From the NCBI GenBank assembly GCA_934433485.1, contig CAKRZR010000002.1, forward strand, positions 1 through 64,000: a stretch of 64,000 nucleotides of DNA, read 5' to 3'. Shown here one piece after another: positions 1 through 8,000 of this stretch. The notes beneath the pieces are model-generated. The model was given only the letters and a program-made list of their open reading frames with translations, was not told the DNA's origin and did no database searches. Positions within the stretch are counted from its first letter, which is position 1. Each line of letters opens with the position of its first letter. The position numbers were made by a program, and so were the translations under genes. This DNA comes from an uncultured Eubacteriales bacterium (lineage in GTDB: Bacteria; Bacillota; Clostridia; Oscillospirales; CAG-272).

Positions 1-102
1 CGGAGTCTTTGTACTTTGGTCATCAAAATACATGAATCTTGTTGTTCAATTTTCAATGAGCTGTGCTTTTCGCTGCACCGCCTCGCGGCTCGCAGCTTAT
101 TT
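1..102 (-). other. rRNA operon leader (16S leader, runs off left edge)
   Basis: Read on the minus strand, the bases downstream of the two promoters at 103-266 contain TCATTGAAAATTGAACAAC (complement of about 39-58). This resembles the conserved leader found just before 16S rRNA in many Bacillota. No reading frame here looks coding. The 16S gene itself would start beyond the left edge, so this is inferred from the leader and promoter pattern, not from rRNA sequence. Confidence 0.6.
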
Positions 103-131
103 ATTATACCACTTTGTCTTTCGCTTGTCAA
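103..131 (-). promoter_or_regulatory. rRNA operon proximal promoter (P2)
   Basis: On the minus strand there is TTGACA (complement of 126-131), 17 bases, then TATAAT (complement of 103-108). Both boxes are perfect consensus. A second promoter lies about 135 bases upstream, and the transcript would run into the 16S-type leader. The tandem arrangement is typical of rRNA operons. Confidence 0.8.
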
Positions 132-237
132 GAGGTTTTTTAAACTTTTTTCAAGTTTTTTTCGCTCCGTTCCTTCGGAACCTTGCTTTTTCCCTCGCTT
201 CGCTTCGACTTGTGCGCCGCTCTCTTGCAGCTCCGAT

Positions 238-266
238 AGTATACCACATTCTCCGACAGTTGTCAA
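238..266 (-). promoter_or_regulatory. rRNA operon distal promoter (P1)
   Basis: On the minus strand there is TTGACA (complement of 261-266), 17 bases, then TATACT (complement of 238-243). The stretch just upstream (complement of about 267-300) is rich in A-runs, like an UP element. The remaining bases of 267-385 hold no convincing gene. Confidence 0.75.
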
Positions 267-385
267 GTGGTTTTTCAAAGTTTTTCCGGATTTTTGGGAT
301 TTTTCATGAGACGGCTAAAATCACATGTTTCCCGCGCCAGATTTCTCCTTTTCTGCCCTCTTTCTATTGCATATTCAAAGCCCCA

Positions 386-414
386 TTGCAAACTTGTACA
401 TTCCATGCTATAAT
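386..414 (+). promoter_or_regulatory. Sigma-A promoter for the regulator/kinase fusion gene
   Basis: TTGCAA at 386-391, 17 bases, TATAAT at 409-414. The start codon follows 30 bases later at 445. It is oriented away from the rRNA promoters. Confidence 0.8.
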
Positions 415-444
415 CTTATTATCATAGACTTACGGGAGATTACG

Positions 445-1413
445 ATGAAACTTTTGTATGCGGAAGATGAACCGGCTTTATCGGAAGCGGTTGTCGATTA
501 CCTTACCTATCACAAATACATTGTTGACGCGGTATACGACGGTGAAGACGCTTATGCCTATGCTTCCTACAGGTACGCAGTAAAGGAATCCGGTACGATC
601 CAGTACGTATTTTTCCTCGATATTGCGGAACAACGCGCAGGCTTTCGGACGGTTCTCTTTGCCTCTATAGCCATCGCACTGCTGTGCTTTGTGGTGCTCT
701 TTGTGATCGTGGTGCTCCTTTCCGGCAAGGTGATCCGACCTGTTACGGCGGGCATGGAAAAGCAGAAGCAGTTTATCACGAACGCCGGACACGAGATGAA
801 AACGCCACTTGCGATTATCACCTCCAACAACGACACAATGGCGCTTATCTACGGTGAGAACAAATATAATGGAAATATTCGCACACAGGCCAGACGGCTG
901 AACACGCTGATGTCCGATCTTCTGACCCTTGCCAGATTGGATGAAGAGATACCCCTGCCGACGGAAACGGTCAATATCAGCAAGACCGCGGAAGAGATCG
1001 TCTCGGTTTTCCGGGAAGAGGCAGCGGCGCGAGGACGAACCCTGCACGCAAAGATCGAACCGGGTCTTATCCTGAAAACACATCAAGACAGCTTCCGACA
1101 GCTACTTTCTATCCTGCTCGACAACGCGCTCAAATATACCTCCGACGGCGGCGAAATCCATTTGTCGCTGGATAGAAACGGCAGGCATATCCGACTGATC
1201 GAAGAAAACACGTGCGCTCCGTCCCCAAAAGCAGACCCGGAGAAGCTGTTTGAGCGTTTTTACCGTGGAGATGACGCGCGCACCCAAAAAGCGGAGGCTT
1301 CCGGCTATGGCATTGGACTATCCGCGGCGCGTGCCATTTGCGAGAACTTCGGCGGCAAAATCACAGCGTCGTATCCGCGCGAAAATACCATTCGTTTTAC
1401 CGTACGAATCTGA
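445..1413 (+). CDS. Truncated response regulator fused in frame to a sensor histidine kinase
   Basis: The 322-residue product starts at ATG 445, with GGGAG about 8 bases upstream. Residues 1-40 match the start of an OmpR-type receiver domain (MKLLYAEDEPALSEAVVDYL), including the acidic pair, but end before the phospho-acceptor Asp. From about residue 41 the sequence is instead the end of a kinase extracellular domain, then a membrane helix (about 69-95), an H-box (AGHEMKTPLAII, His about 116), an N-box (LLDNALKYT), the F-box-like LFERFYRGDD and the G-box GYGIGLS. The whole effector domain of the regulator, and the kinase's first membrane helix with most of its sensor, are missing. This is what an in-frame deletion across a regulator-kinase operon would give. 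It could be a genuine fusion, a decayed locus or an assembly join. Kinase catalytic motifs look intact, but normal sensing and phosphotransfer are unlikely. Confidence 0.8.
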   Translation: MKLLYAEDEPALSEAVVDYLTYHKYIVDAVYDGEDAYAYASYRYAVKESGTIQYVFFLDIAEQRAGFRTVLFASIAIALLCFVVLFVIVVLLSGKVIRPVTAGMEKQKQFITNAGHEMKTPLAIITSNNDTMALIYGENKYNGNIRTQARRLNTLMSDLLTLARLDEEIPLPTETVNISKTAEEIVSVFREEAAARGRTLHAKIEPGLILKTHQDSFRQLLSILLDNALKYTSDGGEIHLSLDRNGRHIRLIEENTCAPSPKADPEKLFERFYRGDDARTQKAEASGYGIGLSAARAICENFGGKITASYPRENTIRFTVRI

Positions 1414-1432
1414 ATTTTCCGAAATGCATCAC

Positions 1433-1471
1433 AAACCTTCCCGTGTCTCGTCACACACGGGGAGGTTTTTC
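1433..1471 (+). terminator. Intrinsic terminator after the kinase fusion
   Basis: AACCTTCCCGTGT pairs with ACACGGGGAGGTT across a short loop and is followed by a T run. It begins 20 bases after the stop codon. Confidence 0.85.
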
Positions 1472-1473
1472 TA

Positions 1474-1502
1474 ATGCAGCGCAAAGGTAGCGGGTGTATA
1501 CT
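1474..1502 (+). promoter_or_regulatory. Probable promoter of the VTC-DUF4956-CotH operon
   Basis: TATACT at 1497-1502, preceded at 17 bases by the weak -35 box ATGCAG (1474-1479). It lies between the upstream terminator and the first gene of the operon. Confidence 0.5.
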
Positions 1503-1528
1503 ATGTCCAACGAAAGGGGGAATGCAGT

Positions 1529-2200
1529 TTGCAATTCCGACATGAGGTAAAACACGAGATCGGCATCGCGGATCTTTTCATTCTGCGGCAAAGACTGCGT
1601 GCCGTCATGCAGCCGGACAGATACGCCACAAACGGACGGTATTTTATACGCAGCCTATATTTCGACACCCCGGATGATAAGGCGCTGCGGGAAAAATTAG
1701 ACGGCGTTTATATCCGTGAAAAATACCGCATCCGCCTCTACAACCACGATCTCTCCTTTCTTCGTCTGGAACGGAAATACAAAATGGGAGATCTCGGATA
1801 TAAGGAAACCGCCGCGCTCACCGCGGATGAGGCACAGGCGATCGCAGGCGGAGACACAGCGTGGATGGCACAGAAGGACAACACCGTACTGCGCGGATTC
1901 TATGAACGGATGCTGTGGGACCGCCTCCGCCCGAAAGTCATCGTGGACTATATGCGCGAGCCGTTTGTATACGTGCCAGGAAACGTCCGCGTCACCCTTG
2001 ATTACGATATCCGCACCGGTCTTGGCTGCACGGATTTCCTGCGGAACGACTGTGTGACCATACCCGTCAAAGATGCGCCTTGTATTCTGGAGGTAAAGTG
2101 GGACAAATATCTGCCGGATGTGATCCGCGCCGCGGTGCAGCTCGACGAATGCCACAGCATCGCATATTCCAAATACGCCGCCTGCCGTATGTATGACTAA
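1529..2200 (+). CDS. Polyphosphate polymerase (VTC) domain protein
   Basis: A 223-residue protein spanning one VTC/CYTH-like tunnel domain. Charged motifs expected to line the tunnel are visible: MQFRHEVKHEI at the start, YFIRSLYFDT, IREKYRIRLY, LRLERKYK, VTLDYDIRTG and ILEVKWDKY near the end. The start is TTG 1529, chosen because AAAGGGGG lies at the right distance; the nearby ATG is in another frame. VTC domains make polyphosphate in yeast, but in Bacillota the family sits beside CotH and DUF4956 genes and its substrate is unproven. It is the first gene of a three-gene operon (33 bases before the next gene). The assignment to the family is firm; the reaction is inferred. Confidence 0.85.
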   Translation: MQFRHEVKHEIGIADLFILRQRLRAVMQPDRYATNGRYFIRSLYFDTPDDKALREKLDGVYIREKYRIRLYNHDLSFLRLERKYKMGDLGYKETAALTADEAQAIAGGDTAWMAQKDNTVLRGFYERMLWDRLRPKVIVDYMREPFVYVPGNVRVTLDYDIRTGLGCTDFLRNDCVTIPVKDAPCILEVKWDKYLPDVIRAAVQLDECHSIAYSKYAACRMYD

Positions 2201-2233
2201 AACACACATTCAAAAAATAAGGAGTACACAATC

Positions 2234-2905
2234 ATGACCTTCAACGACATCTTCAAATCCAGCTTTCTCGAAAACGTATCCTCGATCAGCGTACTGGACA
2301 TGCTTCTGACCATTGTTCTCTCGTTCGGGATCGGTATGTTCATTTTTCTCATCTATAAAAAGACCTATCGCGGCGTTCTCTATTCCGCGGGCTTCGGTAC
2401 GACCCTCATCGCCATGACCATGATCACCTCTGTGGTCATCCTCGCCGTGACCTCCAACGTCGTTCTGTCGCTCGGCATGGTCGGCGCGCTGTCCATCGTT
2501 CGGTTTCGCACCACCATTAAGGATCCGCTGGACATCGCGTTTCTGTTCTGGTCCATTGGCGCCGGTATTATCCTGGCAGCCGGTATGATTCCGCTCGCCA
2601 TCATCGGCAGCGTATGCATCGGTCTGATCCTCCTTGTTTTCGTGAACCACAAGTCGAACACGCACCCCTACATGGTTGTACTGCACTGCGAAAACCATGA
2701 CGCGGAAGTGCGTGCAAGAAAATTTCTCGATGAAAACGTGACCCGTTCCGTTGTCAAGAGCAAGACAGCCGTGCGCGGATCCATCGAAATGAATATCGAA
2801 GTGCGCCTGAAGAAGGACGACACCGACTTTATCGGGATTCTCTCCGAACTGCCCGGTGTGACAAGCGCGGTGATCGTATCATACAACGGCGACTATATGG
2901 GGTAA
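2234..2905 (+). CDS. DUF4956 family membrane protein
   Basis: A 223-residue protein with about four hydrophobic segments in the first 145 residues (for example VLDMLLTIVLSFGIGMFIFL and IIGSVCIGLILLVF) and a soluble C-terminal region of about 75 residues. The conserved stretch GMVGALSIVRFRTTIKDP between the second and third helices is the hallmark of DUF4956. It is the middle gene between VTC and CotH, an association seen repeatedly in Clostridia. No biochemical role is established. The context suggests an envelope or cell-surface assembly function together with its two partners. Confidence 0.9.
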   Translation: MTFNDIFKSSFLENVSSISVLDMLLTIVLSFGIGMFIFLIYKKTYRGVLYSAGFGTTLIAMTMITSVVILAVTSNVVLSLGMVGALSIVRFRTTIKDPLDIAFLFWSIGAGIILAAGMIPLAIIGSVCIGLILLVFVNHKSNTHPYMVVLHCENHDAEVRARKFLDENVTRSVVKSKTAVRGSIEMNIEVRLKKDDTDFIGILSELPGVTSAVIVSYNGDYMG

Positions 2906-2910
2906 ACGCT

Positions 2911-4917
2911 ATGGCAGAGAGCAAGCATTTTGACAAAATCGCGTGGGCTGTCACCGCGGTCACACTGGTTCTCACGATCCTGTTTATGAACGGCGGCGCG
3001 CTCGGTCTTGCTGCCATGGAACGCACAATGGGCTATGAGAACCGGCTGTTTGACAACACAAAGGTGCACAGCATCGATATTGTCATAGACGACTGGGATA
3101 CGCTCATCGAAAACGCCGCAAGCGAGGAATACTACGCCGCCTCGGTGGTAATCGACGGAGAATCCTATAAAAATGTAGGCATTCGCGCGAAAGGCAATAC
3201 GTCCCTCTCCACGGTGGCAACACTCGGCAGCGAGCGCTACAGCTTTAAGATCGAATTTGATCACTACGACAAAACGGAATCCTACCATGGTCTGGACAAG
3301 CTCAGTCTGAACAATCTGATCCAGGACGCCACCATGATGAAGGACTACCTGACCTATACGATGATGCAGGTGTTCGGTGTGGATTCCTCACTGTGCAGCT
3401 TCGTGTATATCACCGTAAACGGCGAGGATTGGGGACTGTATCTCGCCGTGGAAGGCGTAGAAGAGAGCTTTCTCACGCGCAATTACGGCTCCGATTATGG
3501 GGAACTGTACAAACCGGACAGCATGCGCTTCGGCGGCGGACGCGGCAACGGCAAAGACTTCGATATGGGCGATTTTATGAATCGTGAGAAATCCTCTGCT
3601 GACGGCACGCAGGACGAAGCCATGTCCGGGCGCGGAGGCTTTACGCCGCCGGATACCGCTATGGCTGACAGCGGTACATTCACACCTCCCAACATGCCGG
3701 ATGGCACCATATCCGAGGAGTCAAACACCGTCCCTCCTTCCATACCGGACGGAGATACGTCTGACAGTGGCAGCTTCACGCCGCCGCAGTTTTCTGACGA
3801 TGAAGATTTCGCGGATTTCGGAAAAGGCTTCGGCGGCGGATTCTCAAACGGTTCCTCTGACGTCAAGCTGCAATACATCGACGACGATTTGGACAGCTAT
3901 ACAAACATCTGGGACAACGCCAAGACCGACATCACCGAGGCGGACCAGACGCGGCTCGTCGAATCGCTGCGCAAGCTGTCCACCGGGGAGGACATTGCGT
4001 CGGTTGTGGATGTGGAGGAGGTCATCCGGTACTTTGTCGTGCACAATTACGTCTGCAACGGCGACAGCTACACCGGCTCTATGATCCACAACTACTATCT
4101 CTACGAAAAAGACGGCAAGCTGTCCATGATCCCGTGGGATTACAACCTGGCGTTCGGCACGTTCCAAGGCAGCAACGCGCAGAGCACCGTCAATACGCCC
4201 ATCGACGCGCCCATCTCCGGCGGAACAAATGACGATCGTCCCATGTGGAACTGGATCCTGTCCGACGAGCAGTATACGACGCTATATCACGAGTATTTCG
4301 CAGAATTTCTGGAGGCCGTTGACATCCAGTCTCTCATCGACGACGCGTATGACCTGATCGCTCCCTATGTGGCAAAGGATCCGACAGCGTTCTACTCCTA
4401 CGAGGAATTTGAAACAGGTGTGGAGACCTTGCGTCAGTTCTGCACCCTTCGGTCCGAGAGCATTGCGGCGCAGCTGGCAAACGGCGAAACCACCGAAGAG
4501 ATGGATTACGCGGACGCATCCGCCATTTCGTTGTCTGATATGGGCACTATGAACGCGGGCGGCGAAGCCATGCAGGGCGGAAACAGAGGCGACTTTGATA
4601 GACAGACTCCGAATGATTTTTATCCATCACAGGCGTCGGGCAATGGCGATATGCCGGACGGCTTCGATTCCTCGCAGACGCCGGGTTCTTCGGACGGTAG
4701 TGCTTCCAAGCCATCCGATACGGATGAGATAACCACAACGGATGGAGAGCCAGCGGAGAACAGTTCCTCGCGCGGCAATATGTCCCCACCGACGAACGAA
4801 CGCAATTCCGACGCAAACCGCGCGGACAGCGGTACGCCGGCTGCGCTCCTCTGGATTGCCTGCTCCATACTGGCGCTTGCCGTCGGACTGGTGATCGTCG
4901 GGCTGTACCGGCACTGA
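2911..4917 (+). CDS. CotH kinase family protein
   Basis: A 668-residue protein with an N-terminal membrane anchor (about 12-33) and a C-terminal helix (about 642-663), so most of it should lie outside the membrane. The CotH domain shows IRAKGNTSLS, the LDKLSLNN stretch, WGLYLAVEGVEESFL and the IPWDYNLAFG motif, which contributes to metal and nucleotide binding in this atypical kinase fold. Two low-complexity regions rich in Pro, Ser, Asp and Gly interrupt it: a Phe-Thr-Pro-Pro repeat segment (about residues 240-300) inside the kinase domain and a Ser/Asp/Gly linker (about 545-640). Family members phosphorylate spore-coat proteins in Bacillus; here the operon partners suggest a surface role. 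The start follows the upstream stop by 5 bases. Confidence 0.88.
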   Translation: MAESKHFDKIAWAVTAVTLVLTILFMNGGALGLAAMERTMGYENRLFDNTKVHSIDIVIDDWDTLIENAASEEYYAASVVIDGESYKNVGIRAKGNTSLSTVATLGSERYSFKIEFDHYDKTESYHGLDKLSLNNLIQDATMMKDYLTYTMMQVFGVDSSLCSFVYITVNGEDWGLYLAVEGVEESFLTRNYGSDYGELYKPDSMRFGGGRGNGKDFDMGDFMNREKSSADGTQDEAMSGRGGFTPPDTAMADSGTFTPPNMPDGTISEESNTVPPSIPDGDTSDSGSFTPPQFSDDEDFADFGKGFGGGFSNGSSDVKLQYIDDDLDSYTNIWDNAKTDITEADQTRLVESLRKLSTGEDIASVVDVEEVIRYFVVHNYVCNGDSYTGSMIHNYYLYEKDGKLSMIPWDYNLAFGTFQGSNAQSTVNTPIDAPISGGTNDDRPMWNWILSDEQYTTLYHEYFAEFLEAVDIQSLIDDAYDLIAPYVAKDPTAFYSYEEFETGVETLRQFCTLRSESIAAQLANGETTEEMDYADASAISLSDMGTMNAGGEAMQGGNRGDFDRQTPNDFYPSQASGNGDMPDGFDSSQTPGSSDGSASKPSDTDEITTTDGEPAENSSSRGNMSPPTNERNSDANRADSGTPAALLWIACSILALAVGLVIVGLYRH

Positions 4918-4942
4918 ACAAAGGAAAGCATAAAAAACAGCA

Positions 4943-4993
4943 AAAAGCTCCCGCGGAGATTCTCCTTTTCGAGAATATCCGCAGGGAGCTTTC
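4943..4993. terminator. Bidirectional terminator between the CotH and SLH-protein genes
   Basis: A long hairpin pairs AAAGCTCCCGCGGA...TTCTC with GAGAA...TCCGCAGGGAGCTTT. It lies between two convergent genes, with A-rich sequence on the left and T-rich on the right, so it can serve both strands. Confidence 0.85.
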
Positions 4994-5033
4994 CCTATTT
5001 GGTTATCAGAAACTTATCGTTTGGACAGAACGT

Positions 5034-8000
5034 TCATTCCCCGATAAACCGGTGCAGGATCGCCGCGATTTCCGCGCGGGTCGCCTGTCCGGTCGGATCG
5101 AGTCTGTTCTCACCCTTTCCGCGCAGCAGTCCCGTGCCGATTGCCCAGCGGATCGAGTCCACCGCCCAGTCAGACACGCTGTCACCGTCGGCATACGGTG
5201 CGAGATCGCCGCGCGTGTTGCTGTCGGAGCCTGTGAACGCCGCGTACCGGTGGAAGATGGCGGCAAGCTGTTCGCGGGTCACGGGCGTATCCGGCTGGAA
5301 AGTGCCGTCGCCGTAGCCGTTGAAGATGCCGTTTGCCGTCGTCCATGCAACCGCTTCCGCGTACCACGCGTCCTCTGCGACATCGGCGTACGGTGCAGCT
5401 TTCGCCGTGGTCGGGCTACCTGCCATGCGCCACAGCACCGTTGCCATCATCGCACGTGTCGCCGTACCGTACGGTGTGAAGCGATTCGCCGAGGTGCCGT
5501 TCATGAGCGATTTCTCATACACGAAACGCACATCGGAATAGAACCAGTCATCCGCGGTCACATCAACAAACGGAATGCCCTCCGCAGGCGTCTCCGTTGT
5601 GCCGATTTGCCGCCATCCCGCGTACAGAGTAACGTCCTTTGTCAGCCGCAGCTCGGTGACAGGCATGGTCAGCGCTGCGTCCAGATACCATCCGTCAAAG
5701 AGGTAACCCTCTCGCGTCGGCGTATATCCGGAGAGACTGAGCCATGTTCCCGCCAGCCTGGAAACCGACGCGATGCTCGTTCCTCCGTTCGTACGGAACG
5801 TAACCCGGCAGAAATCCATATCCGCGGCATCCGGCAGCGGATTGATCCAACGCTCGTCGTTCGTCAGCGAAATGGTGTAGGTGCGCGTCGTTACCCCGTC
5901 GGCAGCCGTGATCGTCACCGTCACTGTCGTACCGCCGATGGGCACGCGAACCGATGCCGTGCCGTTTTCCGCCGGAACGCCGTCGATGGTAACAGTCGCA
6001 TCCTTGTGCGCCGGGATCACGGTCAGGAGATACTGTCCGGACGACGCTTCCAAAGTCGCTCTGTCATTCGCGTCAAAATCGGCAAGCGTCAGCGGCAGAC
6101 CGTCGATGGAAATCACCGCCGCGTCCGCGTTGTCACTCTGTGTTTCATCCGTGATCACCTCGGAATACCGCGCAATCACACGATCGCCGTTCTGCGTAAA
6201 CGGTACGTCCCGCTTCACGATCTCCTCGCCTGCCAGACCGTCCACATCGTACCGGTACGTCTCCAGAACCCGACCGTCCGCGGACAGCAGCGACACGATG
6301 AGCACACCGGCAGGACGCTCTTTCAGGGAATTGTTCCGCAGCGTTACCGTCGCTGTTGTGGCGCCTTCCGTCACCGCCGTTTCCACCGTAGTCGTCACCG
6401 GCAGATTGTCATGGCGCGTGAGTAAGCTCTCCAGCGTCAGGTTCTTCTGGTTGTTCAGCACGTCTGCTTCCGGCATTGTCTGCCATTTGTTTCCATCCGG
6501 CTTTTCGATCTTCGCGGCGACAAACAGCGTCACACCAGCGGCCGGGATCTCAGTCAGTCCCGCATCACGGATATAGGTTCCAATATCAAACCGGATCTCG
6601 TGCGCGTATCCGCCGTTGTCGATGGCGGCAAGAGAATCCGCATCGGAAATGGCGACCGTGTACGCCTGTCCGTTTGTACCGTCCACGAAGTATTTGCCGT
6701 CCAGTGCCGAAGTGCACTCCGGATCGGAATATACACCAAGCACCACGCGGCGGCTGCCGTTATCGATCGCGACCGGCGACTGATTGTAAAGCGTGGCAAG
6801 GAGCGTGCGGTTCCTCTCCTGCTCGCTCGTCACCTGCAATCTGGAAATACCGACATCCGGATAATCGAGATACAGGGTGCCGGTCTCCTCAACCGTTCCC
6901 TTGCTTTCGTACGATGCGGTCACACGATAGTCCATATCGCGGATCGTGTCTCCGGTCTGTGCGATCACGGAGATGGTCGTGCTCTTACCGGGCAGCAGGT
7001 TCAATCCGGCAAAGGACTGTTTCGCGGCGCCGTCGATCTGCACGGTCAGGGAACGGATCACATCGTATCCATCGTTTGTCACTGTCATGTTGACCGGGAC
7101 ATACGCGTTTTTCGCAAGCGTCGTGTAGTCCACGGTCAGCGCGTCCACGGAAATCCGATTCCAAAGCGGCGTGACGGAGTAATAGATACTCGATTCCTCG
7201 CTTGGGAACGCGCCTTCTCCTGTATAGGTGTGCTTTTCGCCATTTTCATCCGTATAGGTGTAGGAATACGCGATAGTCTCCTCATCCGTGCCGAATGTTG
7301 TGGCGAGGATCAGCGTGCCAATGGTTTTGCCGTCATTACTGAAAGCGTCCATGTGGTCGACGACAGTTTTCTCCGGCATCTCCCGTACCGTGAGCGGCGC
7401 GGACAGAGCGTATGTATTGCCGAATTTGCAGATTTTCACCGCGCGGATGACGTCGTTGTCCGCCTTTCCGGCGCCGGCGTCGTTCCAGAGGATCGACAGT
7501 GCTGCAATGTTGTTTATACCGCCGGCAAAGGTGAATTTCCCGTCAAAGGCGGTCATATCCACGGCGTTCGCGAGGGATTCCGGGAAATCGTTCCGCGGCG
7601 CGCCGGTTTTGTCGAACACACGCAGGCAGATATCCGCTGTTTCCCCGCCGCCGTTTTCCGTGTCGGCAACATTTTGTACGCTGCGCCAGCCGAGAACAAA
7701 CACCTCGTCGCCCTCTATGACGGTTTTTGTCAGCATAGGCGAATCGTCGGCGTAGTCATTGGTCGTCGCACGGATCACGCGGGTATCGTCCTCCGGTTCG
7801 CTTGAGGCTGTGTAGACAAGGGCGTAATAGACCTCGCCATCGTCCAGGGAATACGCGATCGCAGCCGTGCCATCGTCCAGCAGCTTTGCCGAAAGCGCGG
7901 TAACACCGCCGGACGAACCGTTGTAAAGCGTATAGGTTTCCGCACTCCACGTCTTCCCGTCGTAAATGCGGTAAGCAATCCGGTCGGAATCAAAGGAGAA

